NCBI GenBank assembly: GCA_944389025.1
Contig: CALXKU010000017.1
Span: 1 to 58,072, forward strand
DNA: 58,072 bases
From: an uncultured Spirochaetaceae bacterium
GTDB taxonomy: Bacteria; Spirochaetota; Spirochaetia; Sphaerochaetales; Sphaerochaetaceae
Reading direction: 5' to 3'
Shown here in pieces: positions 43,696-52,028 of this stretch. Each line of letters starts with the position of its first letter. The first letter of the stretch is position 1. Under the pieces are notes generated by a model. The model was not told where the DNA came from, ran no database searches, and worked only from the letters and a program-made list of their open reading frames with translations. The position numbers and the translations under genes are program-made.

Positions 43696-44808
43696 ATGAT
43701 AGAGATTAAGCACCTTAAAAAAGTATTTGATGATGATACCATTCCGTTGCGTGACATAAATGTCACGATTAATAATGGGGATGTAATATCAATCATAGGG
43801 CCATCCGGCACAGGAAAATCAACACTGTTAAGATGTATAAACATGCTGACTGAACCCACAGAGGGCAGTATTATCGTTGATGGCCAGGATATCACTGAAA
43901 AGGGATGCAATCTTAACGAGATAAGGAAGAAGATGGGAATGGTTTTCCAGTCCTTCAATCTCTTCGGACATCTCACGATAATTGAGAATGTAATGAACCC
44001 TCAGATCACGCTTCTTGGAAGAAGCAGGCAGGAGGCTTATGACAAGGCCATGTACCTGCTCCAGCAGGTAGGACTTGCATCCAAGGTGTTTTCTTATCCA
44101 GATGAGCTCTCTGGTGGTCAGCAACAGAGAATCGCAATTGCACGCACACTTGCCATGGATCCGGATATCATTCTATTCGATGAGCCGACAAGCGCTCTCG
44201 ATCCCTCGATGATCGGTGAGGTTCAGTCTGTAATCAAGATGCTTGCAAAGAGCGGACGTACGATGATGATCGTCACTCATGAGATGGATTTTGCGAGAAA
44301 GATATCCAATCGCATCCTCTTCATGTATGATGGTTATATCTATGAGGAGGGAACTCCGAAACAGATTTTCGAACATCCTCAGAGAGAGCTTACTAAGAAA
44401 TTCATACAGCGCCTCTCCTCTCTTACATATCGGATCAAATCTGCTGAATTTGATGTGGAGGCCATGAGTGATGAGCTCATGGGATACGGTGAGAAGCTTC
44501 TCATCGAGGCAGAGAGACTTAGCAAGCTCATGCTCGCATTCGAGGAAATCTGCATGAACAACCTTCTTATAGATGTGGAAGAGCCGGATATCCTCGTTAA
44601 GGTCGAGTATTCCGAGAAGCTCGATATCCTTACCATGCTCATCTGCTATAAGGGAGAAAAGTTCGATGTCCACACCTCAGCCAGTAAGCTCTTCCAGAAC
44701 CTGCTTGCAGAGCCTACGACAGACGTTATGCAGAAGGATGTCACGGACGATCCGCTCGGATATGAGCATATGATCTCAATTCGTTTCCGCTGGATGGAGG
44801 AAGAGTGA
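43696..44808 (+). CDS. Polar amino-acid ABC transporter ATPase with extra C-terminal domain
   Basis: 370 residues, about 125 more than the usual GlnQ-type ATPase. Walker A is GPSGTGKSTLL near residue 36, the signature LSGGQQQRIAIAR, Walker B IILFDEPTSALD, and the switch histidine in VTHEMDFAR. Residues about 250-370 form a second domain. The segment LMLAFEEICMNNLLI near 280 and CYKGEKFD near 320 resemble the N and G1 regions of anti-sigma-like GHKL ATPases, in degenerate form. It energises the fused binding/permease protein that starts at the overlapping stop codon. Confidence 0.88.
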   Translation: MIEIKHLKKVFDDDTIPLRDINVTINNGDVISIIGPSGTGKSTLLRCINMLTEPTEGSIIVDGQDITEKGCNLNEIRKKMGMVFQSFNLFGHLTIIENVMNPQITLLGRSRQEAYDKAMYLLQQVGLASKVFSYPDELSGGQQQRIAIARTLAMDPDIILFDEPTSALDPSMIGEVQSVIKMLAKSGRTMMIVTHEMDFARKISNRILFMYDGYIYEEGTPKQIFEHPQRELTKKFIQRLSSLTYRIKSAEFDVEAMSDELMGYGEKLLIEAERLSKLMLAFEEICMNNLLIDVEEPDILVKVEYSEKLDILTMLICYKGEKFDVHTSASKLFQNLLAEPTTDVMQKDVTDDPLGYEHMISIRFRWMEEE

Positions 44809-46313
44809 TGAGAAGAACCGTTTTATTATTGCTTGTGCTTCTTCTGGCTGCTTTATCGCCCATTATTGCCGCTGAGTATGAGACAATTGAGGATCTTGAT
44901 GGTAAGAACATCGGGGTACAGACAGCGGTATTATATGAAGAGCTGATCGCGGACAGGGTACCGCATAGCACGATACAGTATTATACGATGCCTAATGACA
45001 TGATTCTTGCACTCCAGTCGGGGAAGGTTGATGCCTATCTCATTGAAGAGGTCAGCTATGGAGTGCAGAAGAAGAATCATCCAGAGCTTACAGTACTCGA
45101 TGAGCCTGCTGGGTATATCAACGCAACCTGCATAATCGGTGAGAATGAGAGACAGGACAGACTCCTGAGTGAGCTCAATACCTTCATCGCCGACAGCTGG
45201 GAGAACGGTCTTCTGGATGAGCTCTATGATTACTGGATTGCCGATTTTGATCCCGTGAACGATACCTGCGACACAACTGGATTCACCGGGGAAAGCGGTA
45301 CTATTGCAGTTGCGGTGGAAGGCGGATATGAGCCTTTCTCTTTTATCAGCAACGGAAACATTTCCGGTTTTGATGTCGATTTCATCTGTCGTTTCGCTCG
45401 TGAATACGGTTATACTCCGGAGTTCTACGAGGTTCCGTTCGAGGCGATCGCACCGGGTGTTGAGAGTGGTAAATACGATATCGGAATGAACATAGTCGTG
45501 AGTGCTGAACGTAATGAGACGGGAACGCTTTCCGACGTGTATTATACGACACCTATCAGGCTCGTAGTCCTTGGCGAGGACGATTCGAATATAGGTTTCT
45601 TTGAATCTCTAGGACAGAGTTTCGAGAAGACCTTCATGAGAGAGGGTAGATGGAAGCTGTTTGTTCAGGGTGCAGGAATCACAATCCTGATAACCGTCAT
45701 CTCAATACTTGCGGGAACCCTCCTTGGCTTCCTGGTCTACATGCTTTGCCGTAAAGGCAACAAGGTCGCCAATTCCATCACCAATTTCTTCTTATGGCTT
45801 ATTCATGGAATGCCTACCGTACTGCTTCTCATGATACTCTATTACATCGTGTTCGGATCATCATCGCTGAGCGGTACATGGGTGTCAATCGTTGGATTCT
45901 CCCTCATGTTTGCATGCGCTATGATTGACATGCTTCGCGTAGGATGCAGTGCGATTGGAAGGGGACAGTTCGAGGCTTCGAGGGCTCTTGGATATTCGGA
46001 TAGCCAGAGCTTCTTCCGGATCATCCTTCCTCAGGCGGCTCAGCACTTCCTGCCGATTTACCGTAATGAGGTGGTCACACTTATAAAGGAGACCTCCGTT
46101 GTCGGATACATCGCGGTTCTTGATCTTACCAAGATAAGCGATCTTGTAAGAAGCAGAACGTATGAGGCTTTCTTCCCTCTGATTGTCACGGCGATAATGT
46201 ATTTCGTTATTTCCGCAATTCTCACACGCATAGTTACAGCCGTTGAGAACTCAATCAATCCTAAGAGAAGGAAGAAGGAAAAGATTTTAAAGGGAATAAA
46301 AGAAATAGAGTAG
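44808..46313 (+). CDS. Fused amino-acid binding protein and ABC permease
   Basis: About 501 residues. A signal peptide (residues 1-22) is followed by two half-domains of an SBP_bac_3-type binding protein in reversed order. First comes the part normally at the end (DLDGKNIGVQTAVLYEELI, LQSGKVDAYLIE), then from residue about 165 the part normally at the start (VAVEGGYEPFSFIS, then GFDVDFI and SGKYDIGMNIV). From about 285 the permease has five helices with the EAA-type loop EASRALGYSDSQSF. It imports polar amino acids, with the sensor domain tethered to the channel. ATG 44808 overlaps the ATPase stop (TGATG). Confidence 0.88.
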   Translation: MRRTVLLLLVLLLAALSPIIAAEYETIEDLDGKNIGVQTAVLYEELIADRVPHSTIQYYTMPNDMILALQSGKVDAYLIEEVSYGVQKKNHPELTVLDEPAGYINATCIIGENERQDRLLSELNTFIADSWENGLLDELYDYWIADFDPVNDTCDTTGFTGESGTIAVAVEGGYEPFSFISNGNISGFDVDFICRFAREYGYTPEFYEVPFEAIAPGVESGKYDIGMNIVVSAERNETGTLSDVYYTTPIRLVVLGEDDSNIGFFESLGQSFEKTFMREGRWKLFVQGAGITILITVISILAGTLLGFLVYMLCRKGNKVANSITNFFLWLIHGMPTVLLLMILYYIVFGSSSLSGTWVSIVGFSLMFACAMIDMLRVGCSAIGRGQFEASRALGYSDSQSFFRIILPQAAQHFLPIYRNEVVTLIKETSVVGYIAVLDLTKISDLVRSRTYEAFFPLIVTAIMYFVISAILTRIVTAVENSINPKRRKKEKILKGIKEIE

Positions 46314-46324
46314 TTTTTGAAGAT

Positions 46325-46361
46325 TCCGCTATGGGGGGAGACCTCGTAGCGGATTTCTCTT
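46325..46361 (+). terminator. Terminator after the amino-acid ABC operon
   Basis: TCCGCTA (46325-46331) pairs with TAGCGGA (46347-46353), followed by TTTCTCTT. Internal G-rich and CC segments can extend the stem. Confidence 0.65.
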
Positions 46362-46713
46362 AAAGAAGCCCTTTCAGCCTTCCAGCAAGATATAGTGGGA
46401 TATTGATAACCTCCCCATCCTTTTGATAGCCCATCTTTGAAAACCTGATTGCAACCTCCACTTTTATTCTTGAATTCCAAATGTTGATTCGTCTCAGGAG
46501 GGATGCTTGTCATGAAGTCGAAAACATATGACAAAGCGCAATCTCATAAGCCTCAGAGAGTCGTATCATGATAGTTCTTATTTCATACATGAAAAATTCT
46601 TTTTAGAAATTACGGGGAATCCCCTTATTGATAATATATATACTTATTGATAAGGGAAAGTCGTATAATTATTTTATCTTCTTAATTAATTACTTGTGTT
46701 ACAAATAATTAGC
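46362..46713. other. Gene-poor spacer with AT-rich repeat
   Basis: No gene is supported. A 47-codon minus-strand frame (46506 to 46365, ending YLAGRLKGLL) has a protein-like look but no start or ribosome site and may be a relic. Further on, TTATTGATA occurs twice (46625-46633 and 46644-46652), and CCCTTAT and ATAAGGG at 46622 and 46650 form an inverted repeat around an AT-rich core. This could be a regulatory site for the next gene. Confidence 0.4.
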
Positions 46714-46743
46714 TTGCATTTTTTAGAGCCTTGTCTCTATATT
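46714..46743 (+). promoter_or_regulatory. Promoter of the 414-residue hypothetical protein gene
   Basis: TTGCAT (46714-46719), an 18-base spacer and TATATT (46738-46743), followed by GAGGAGA (46753-46759) before the ATG at 46767. Confidence 0.5.
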
Positions 46744-46766
46744 ATTGTCCATGAGGAGAATATGGT

Positions 46767-48011
46767 ATGTTTGCACCTGAGTTGATTTCCTGTAAGGAGA
46801 GACTAAATTGCAATAACGGTTGGAATGGGACAATGGTGAGTTCTGGTAGGGAGAAGGCTTTGCTGGATGAGCTTTATCGCATTCTCGATCCGATCCGACC
46901 AATGGGAAGAGATGATAACAAGCGGTTCTGGATACGCGTGCTGCGTGGCAGTGCCGACGATTCATTTTCCTATGATGAGATGAGAGAGTGGGGAGATGTA
47001 AAGAGCCGTGATGAATTTAAATCTGAATTTCTTTCCTTTTTCCCTGATGAGGAATACTGGTTCCCCATAGAGACTATGGAATACAGGGGGTACAGGGCGG
47101 TTTTCCTGCAGTATCGATGCATACTGGAATATGAGCCGAGAAAAGATATGCCAGCTCAGGGGAGACAGGCCTGGGGAGACGAAGTTGAGATCATGCTTGA
47201 TTTTCTCATCAGTAAGGCAAAGGAGTGCATGGCCCTGATCATGGAAGGTAGGTATAACGAATACATTGATGAAAATCTTCCTCTAAAATATCGCAAGGGC
47301 TATATCGAGACGAAATATTACTATCAGGCATTTCCTGAGGCGAGGGAGAACATGCTTTGCGGTCTTAGGGATGCAGAGATTGATGAGTTTCGCTATATCA
47401 TAGAAAGCGGGGAGTGGAAAGAGGCGAACATAGGGCGGCTCTCAGGGATGAGTGCCTCCCTTTACTATGATGTGGTAGCCGAATGCTATGAGGCAATCGG
47501 TGGGAGGTATGGGAGGCTGGCTAGTTCAAAAGAGACATACATGCGCTTTGCCGATGGTCGGGATAACAACCTTACTGAAATTGATGATGAGAGTGAGGAG
47601 GAATATCAGAAATGGTATGAAAGGACTCATAGCGGACACGCGTGGGAGATAATCTCCGGACATACGGATACGATGCTTCATCTATACACCTGCAATGATG
47701 AGGGAGGTTGGTATTTCAGTGTATCGGGGACACTCAGGATCATGGAGACGGTGAGAACGTTCCTTACTGTGAGAATGCTGGGCTATCCTGTTACGATATA
47801 TCGTCCTGAGAGAATATTGAAAGCATGCCTTGCTACTGATAAGTTCGGGGTAGTACCTGAAGGAATCCTTCCTTTCGGTACTTCAAACCTGCCTGATGGG
47901 GAGTTCGTAATGCATACGATAAACCTGGACAGCGAAGAATACAGGAATAATAGGATCATACTGGACAACATCAAGTGGTACGATCTTGAGAAGGTGCATC
48001 TCAAGGAATGA
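46767..48011 (+). CDS. Conserved hypothetical protein, 414 residues
   Basis: Soluble, acidic and aromatic-rich protein without a signal peptide or membrane segment. The ribosome site GAGGAGA seven bases upstream supports the ATG at 46767, although the more protein-like part begins at MVSSGREKALLDEL (46833). Visible segments are LSGMSASLYYDVVAECYEA, the YMRFADGRDNNLTEID stretch, GHAWEIISGH and FGVVPEGILPF. I recall similar hypothetical proteins of unknown function in gut Firmicutes and Bacteroidetes, but cannot name a domain. It is a single gene with its own promoter. Confidence 0.75.
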   Translation: MFAPELISCKERLNCNNGWNGTMVSSGREKALLDELYRILDPIRPMGRDDNKRFWIRVLRGSADDSFSYDEMREWGDVKSRDEFKSEFLSFFPDEEYWFPIETMEYRGYRAVFLQYRCILEYEPRKDMPAQGRQAWGDEVEIMLDFLISKAKECMALIMEGRYNEYIDENLPLKYRKGYIETKYYYQAFPEARENMLCGLRDAEIDEFRYIIESGEWKEANIGRLSGMSASLYYDVVAECYEAIGGRYGRLASSKETYMRFADGRDNNLTEIDDESEEEYQKWYERTHSGHAWEIISGHTDTMLHLYTCNDEGGWYFSVSGTLRIMETVRTFLTVRMLGYPVTIYRPERILKACLATDKFGVVPEGILPFGTSNLPDGEFVMHTINLDSEEYRNNRIILDNIKWYDLEKVHLKE

Positions 48012-48017
48012 ATCACA

Positions 48018-48047
48018 TTGAAAATTCCTTTCTTTTGTTGCTAAGAT
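48018..48047 (+). promoter_or_regulatory. Promoter of the third MATE gene
   Basis: TTGAAA (48018-48023), an 18-base spacer and TAAGAT (48042-48047). The ATG at 48058 is ten bases further with no ribosome site between. Confidence 0.45.
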
Positions 48048-48057
48048 AATCCAGATT

Positions 48058-49377
48058 ATGAGTGAAGATCTTACAAAGGGAAGCGTAGCGCGTTCGCTTC
48101 TCTCTTTTACGATACCTCTTGTCTTAAGCGGACTTCTGCAGCAGCTTTTCAACTGGGTGGATGCGTTCATCGTTGGTAATGTCAACGGAGAGCTGGCACT
48201 GGCCGGAATCGGGGCAACATCGTCCATCTACAATCTGTTCATCACCGTCATTACTGGATTCACAGCAGGACTTTCCGTCCTTACAGCGCAGCAGTATGGG
48301 CGAGGGGAAAGGGAGAGGATTTCTGGAACGCTTTCATCGTTTTCGGTAATTCTTACCCTTTTTTTCCTCTTAGTCGCGACGCTTGGAATCATTTTCATTG
48401 ACGGCATCCTTCACCTCATGGATACACCTGAGAACATCTTCTCAAGTGCTGCGGGGTATTTGCGGATCATTCTTATCGGTATACCTTTCCTTGCGCTCTA
48501 TAATACTTATTCGGCAATCCTGAGAGGCCTTGGCAACAGTCGTGCCCCTTTTGTCGCGGTTCTCATCTCATCGGTTGCTAACGTTGTTCTTGATCTCGTA
48601 TTCGTCATACTCTTCGGCCTTGGAGCCTCCGGTGCTGCGGCGGCAACAGTAATTGCACAGGCTGCCATGACGGTTTTCATAGTCATCTATGCTCATATCA
48701 GATACCCGATTTTACATTTTTCTTTCATTAAGAAAGACTCTTTGCATAAAGGACTCTCTTTTGGCCTTCCTCCCGCCTTGCAATCAGGTGCAAGCTCTAT
48801 TGGAAATGTGATCCTTCAGCAGTTCATGAATGGTTTCGGAGAGAAGACCGTTGCCGCAATCACCACCTCATATCGTGTCGATACCGTGATACTCCTTCCG
48901 ATTACGAATCTCGGTTCTGGTATTGCGACTGTGGCGGCGCAGAATATAGGTGCGGGTAATGAGCAAAGGGCGAGAAAGGTGCTCAGGGTAGGAATGCTCA
49001 TGATGGCAGCGGTCTCCATTATTCTGACCCTTGTAGTACTCTTATTCGGAGCTCCTTTGATAGCTCTTTTCGGACTCAGTTCAGATACTGTTGAGATTGG
49101 CCGCTCATTCTTTCATGGAATCGCTCCGTTTTATATCGTTTTCGGTCTCAGCATGGCCGTACGCGGGTATCTCGAAGGTACGGGTGATATGCTCTTCTCT
49201 GCTTTGGCGGGGATATCGTTCCTTGTGCTCAGAATTATATGCTCTTACGCCCTTGAGGATTACTTTGGTAACATGGTAATCGCATATGCGGAAGCTATTG
49301 CATGGGTCTTCCTGCTTATTATTGTAAGTTTGCGCTACCGTATGAGGAGGCTGAATCAGAAAGCTCTCTGGAAATAG
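48058..49377 (+). CDS. MATE-family efflux transporter (third)
   Basis: 439 residues with twelve helices. Typical segments: SLLSFTIPLVLSGLLQQLF, VDAFIVGNVNGELALAGIG, and in the second half IATVAAQNIGAGNEQRARK. It exports unknown drugs or metabolites. No Shine-Dalgarno site is visible before the ATG, so the mRNA is probably almost leaderless. The 3' end overlaps the convergent GntR-family gene by 22 bases. Confidence 0.93.
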   Translation: MSEDLTKGSVARSLLSFTIPLVLSGLLQQLFNWVDAFIVGNVNGELALAGIGATSSIYNLFITVITGFTAGLSVLTAQQYGRGERERISGTLSSFSVILTLFFLLVATLGIIFIDGILHLMDTPENIFSSAAGYLRIILIGIPFLALYNTYSAILRGLGNSRAPFVAVLISSVANVVLDLVFVILFGLGASGAAAATVIAQAAMTVFIVIYAHIRYPILHFSFIKKDSLHKGLSFGLPPALQSGASSIGNVILQQFMNGFGEKTVAAITTSYRVDTVILLPITNLGSGIATVAAQNIGAGNEQRARKVLRVGMLMMAAVSIILTLVVLLFGAPLIALFGLSSDTVEIGRSFFHGIAPFYIVFGLSMAVRGYLEGTGDMLFSALAGISFLVLRIICSYALEDYFGNMVIAYAEAIAWVFLLIIVSLRYRMRRLNQKALWK

Positions 49378-50057
49378 GTCTTGTACTCATCCGTGAAGAG
49401 CTTGCTACCGAGCCTTCTTATACCTCCGGATAGGTGGGCTCCCATCAGCTCTTCAATCCCTTCCGTTTCTTTCTTGTCTATGATTTCCATTATCTTCCTG
49501 TGCTCCCTGATGACGTCGGGGACATTGTTTGCCCCGACGATATCGAGCCTTATGAAACGTGAGTAATCGGGATGGGGCTTTGTTATCGTCTCCCATATGT
49601 ACATCTTGTTAGTAGAGCGGAACCATATCCTGTGCATCTCAAGATCTTTCTTCAGAAAGTTGTTGATATCAAAAGTGGAGAGGTCCTCTGTTCCCTTTGC
49701 CGCATCTTCGAGCATGCTGAGCGAATAACGTACGCTTTCGATGTCTGTAGGGGATGCAGATCTTATGAAATCTCTGAGTATCATGGATTCGACTGCTACG
49801 CGCAGGTATATGAGCTCGGAGGCTGTCTCTATGTTTATCGGCTCTACGAATGTTCCCTTTCCTGCTATGATTTTTACAAACCCGTTTTCTTCCAGGCGCT
49901 GAAGAACGCTCCTGATAGGGGTGCGTGAGAGGTTGAAGCGAACTGCCAGAGAGTTTTCCGCAAGCATCTCGTTGGGCTTTATCTTAAGAGATACTATCTC
50001 CTCTTCGAGTATGTCGTATATCTCGCCAGCTCTTTTCTGTCCTCTCTCCATCGCCAT
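49356..50057 (-). CDS. GntR-family regulator, FCD subfamily
   Basis: 233 residues. The N-terminal winged helix-turn-helix reads RAGEIYDILEEEIVSLKIKP, then LAVRFNLSRTPIRSVLQRLE and FVKIIAGKGTFVEP. The C-terminal FCD domain is all-helical, with metal or ligand residues in KKDLEMHRIWF and REHRKIMEIID. FCD regulators sense hexuronates and related acids. It is divergent from the TRAP operon; three TGTATACA sites lie between them, so self-regulation and control of the transporter are likely. Confidence 0.93.
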   Translation of the reverse strand: MAMERGQKRAGEIYDILEEEIVSLKIKPNEMLAENSLAVRFNLSRTPIRSVLQRLEENGFVKIIAGKGTFVEPINIETASELIYLRVAVESMILRDFIRSASPTDIESVRYSLSMLEDAAKGTEDLSTFDINNFLKKDLEMHRIWFRSTNKMYIWETITKPHPDYSRFIRLDIVGANNVPDVIREHRKIMEIIDKKETEGIEELMGAHLSGGIRRLGSKLFTDEYKTYFQRAF

Positions 50058-50094
50058 CCCTCCTTTTATGAGTTTTACAAATCATGGAATATCT

Positions 50095-50106
50095 CCTGTA
50101 TACAGG
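50095..50106. promoter_or_regulatory. GntR operator 1 (12-bp perfect palindrome)
   Basis: CCTGTATACAGG is a perfect 12-base palindrome 38 bases upstream of the regulator start. It probably mediates autoregulation. Confidence 0.65.
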
Positions 50107-50234
50107 TTCCATCCGACTTTATTATAAGGCCATGATAAATTTTAAATCAACGAAATTCGTTACAGTATAAGAAATATACACAGTGCAATACGCAATAGAA
50201 ACCAGAATAATGAAAATTTTTGTTGCAGAGTGGA

Positions 50235-50271
50235 GAAAACCGTGTTAGGCTCATAGTATAGATGTATACAT
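50235..50271 (+). promoter_or_regulatory. TRAP operon promoter with GntR operator 2
   Basis: TTAGGC (50235-50240), a 16-base spacer and TATAGA (50257-50262). The perfect palindrome ATGTATACAT (50262-50271) begins at the last base of the -10 box and would cover the transcription start. Confidence 0.6.
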
Positions 50272-50327
50272 GTTTATAGGAAAATAAGGAACTTTCTTAT
50301 AAATATAGTAAATATAGTTAAATACCA

Positions 50328-50335
50328 TGTATACA
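50328..50335. promoter_or_regulatory. GntR operator 3
   Basis: TGTATACA again, centred 65 bases after operator 2 and 41 bases before the dctP start. The spacing is close to six helical turns, so two bound dimers could interact by looping. Confidence 0.6.
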
Positions 50336-50375
50336 GATATGTTTTAAGGATGTAACGCATAGGAGGATCGCAAAA

Positions 50376-51419
50376 ATGAAGAAAGCGTTATCAGTTCTGT
50401 TGGTTCTATTGATTGCTTCATTTGCCCTTTTCGCAGGTGGTAGCAATGAGTCCAGTGCGGCAGCAAGTGCGGATGATCCGTTTGCTGGACTTGGAAACTA
50501 TACGATGATGATCGGGCACTCACAGCCTGCAGACAATCCGAGGTCTATTTCCCTTGAGAAGTTCGTCTCTGATGTCGAGGCTAAGACGAACGGACATGTT
50601 AAGGTTCAGGTATTCGGAAACGGACAGCTTGGAACAGAGAAGGAGATGCTCGAGCAGGTAGTTATCGGAACACTGCAGGGAATGAGGGGAGGTCAGTTCG
50701 ACTTCACTCCGAGGCTGCTGATGTTCACACTTCCTTTCCTTGCTCAGACAAGAGAGGAGGTTACAGCTCTTCTTCATAGCGATCTTGCTGCGAAAGTATG
50801 TGCTGAAGCTGAGGCGGAGACAGGAACGGTTATTATAAACCTCTGTGATGCCGGTGGTTTCAGGCAGTTCTCAAATAATAAGCACGCTATTACCAAGCCT
50901 GAGGATCTTCAGGGGCTTAAGATGAGAACGGCTGGAATGGAGACGATCGACAGGACATTCCGCGCACTTGGTGCTACCACAACACCTGTTCCTTACTCAG
51001 ATCTTTACATGGCGCTGAGAACTGGAGTTGCAGATGGTCAGGAGAATCCTTGGACAAACGTTTCAAGCATGAAGTTCTATGAGGTCCAGAAGTACTTCAC
51101 AGAAGTGAACTATCAGTTCCATCCGGATCCGTTCTATGTGAACGAGGCATGGTGGAACAGTCTTCCTGAGGAATTCCAGACAATAATCCGCGAGTGTGCT
51201 ACCGAGATGGGTACATACAATGATGAGCTGGTTGATGAGCTTCAGAGCGAGGCCAGACAGGCGGTTGTTGACGCAGGTGGTGACATCTACGTTCCAACCG
51301 AGGAGGAGCTCCAGGCATTCAAGGATGCTGTTCAGGTCGTATATCAGCAGTGCATCGACTCCGGTATCCTCTCGGCAGAAGAGCTTGCAGAGCTTCAGGA
51401 AATCGTAGCAAACAACTAA
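50376..51419 (+). CDS. dctP: TRAP transporter periplasmic binding protein (DctP)
   Basis: 347 residues with a signal peptide (MKKALSVLLVLLIASFALFA) followed by GGSNESSAAAS. DctP-type segments: MIGHSQPADNPRSISLEKF, ADGQENPWTNV, and the conserved arginine region LKMRTAGMETIDR that contacts the ligand carboxylate. It captures a C4-dicarboxylate-like or sugar-acid ligand for DctQM. The AGGAGG ribosome site is strong. A terminator follows the gene, which should make the binding protein more abundant than the membrane subunits. Confidence 0.96.
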   Translation: MKKALSVLLVLLIASFALFAGGSNESSAAASADDPFAGLGNYTMMIGHSQPADNPRSISLEKFVSDVEAKTNGHVKVQVFGNGQLGTEKEMLEQVVIGTLQGMRGGQFDFTPRLLMFTLPFLAQTREEVTALLHSDLAAKVCAEAEAETGTVIINLCDAGGFRQFSNNKHAITKPEDLQGLKMRTAGMETIDRTFRALGATTTPVPYSDLYMALRTGVADGQENPWTNVSSMKFYEVQKYFTEVNYQFHPDPFYVNEAWWNSLPEEFQTIIRECATEMGTYNDELVDELQSEARQAVVDAGGDIYVPTEEELQAFKDAVQVVYQQCIDSGILSAEELAELQEIVANN

Positions 51420-51433
51420 GTAAGAAATCCGTG

Positions 51434-51470
51434 ATACTCCTGGGAGGGTGTCCTTCCAGGAGTATTTTCT
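51434..51470 (+). terminator. Strong hairpin terminator between dctP and dctQ
   Basis: A ten-base stem (51434-51443 with 51456-51465, core ACTCCTGG / CCAGGAGT) extends inward with AGG/CCT, followed by TTTTCTTT. It is inside the operon, so partial read-through must supply dctQM unless another promoter exists. Confidence 0.8.
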
Positions 51471-51488
51471 TTAACTCAGGAGAGATCT

Positions 51489-52028
51489 ATGAATAGCACA
51501 TTGAAAAATGTGGGAAAGAAACTTTATGACATCTATTTCACGATAGGTGCCATTGCGATGGCCCTTCTGGCGATTCTCGTCGCTTTCACGGTTATCGCAA
51601 GATATTTCTTCGCCCATAGCTGGAAAGAGCTGGCTGAGTTCATTACTACGCTCTTTGCCTTCACTACATTCTGGGGAATGGGTGTCTGCCTTTTAAGAAA
51701 TGATCACGTCATCATCGATATCGTCTATGACAGGATCAAGCCGTCCATCAAGCGCTGGGTAGCCGTATTTGATTACGTGATCGTGTTCATAGTTGTTGCC
51801 GTATTCACATATTTCGGCTTTAAATATGTCGCCGCGGCAGGTAAGCAGATAAGCCAGGGAATGGGAATTCCAATGTATTACATGTACGGGATAATGCCTG
51901 TTTCCGGAATCCTTTGTGGAATTTGCACGATTATTAAGATTGTTGGATTCATAACTGCCGACATCTCGGAATTCGCACCGATCTACTACGATAAGGACAG
52001 AGACGGTGAAGGAGGGGATAAGAAATGA
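51489..52028 (+). CDS. dctQ: TRAP transporter small permease (DctQ)
   Basis: 179 residues with four membrane helices. Typical segments: ALLAILVAFTVIARYFF, WKELAEFITTLFAFTTFWG, and a DHVIIDIVYDRI loop. It forms the membrane complex with DctM. The ribosome site is AGGAGA. It overlaps dctM by four bases (ATGA). Confidence 0.93.
   Translation: MNSTLKNVGKKLYDIYFTIGAIAMALLAILVAFTVIARYFFAHSWKELAEFITTLFAFTTFWGMGVCLLRNDHVIIDIVYDRIKPSIKRWVAVFDYVIVFIVVAVFTYFGFKYVAAAGKQISQGMGIPMYYMYGIMPVSGILCGICTIIKIVGFITADISEFAPIYYDKDRDGEGGDKK

Noticed and set aside
46365-46506. Minus-strand 47-codon frame ending YLAGRLKGLL
   Set aside because: No start codon context, ribosome site or recognisable family; noted only as a possible relic.
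46622-46656. CRISPR-like repeats TTATTGATA
   Set aside because: Only two short copies with no spacers of regular length; more like a protein-binding site.
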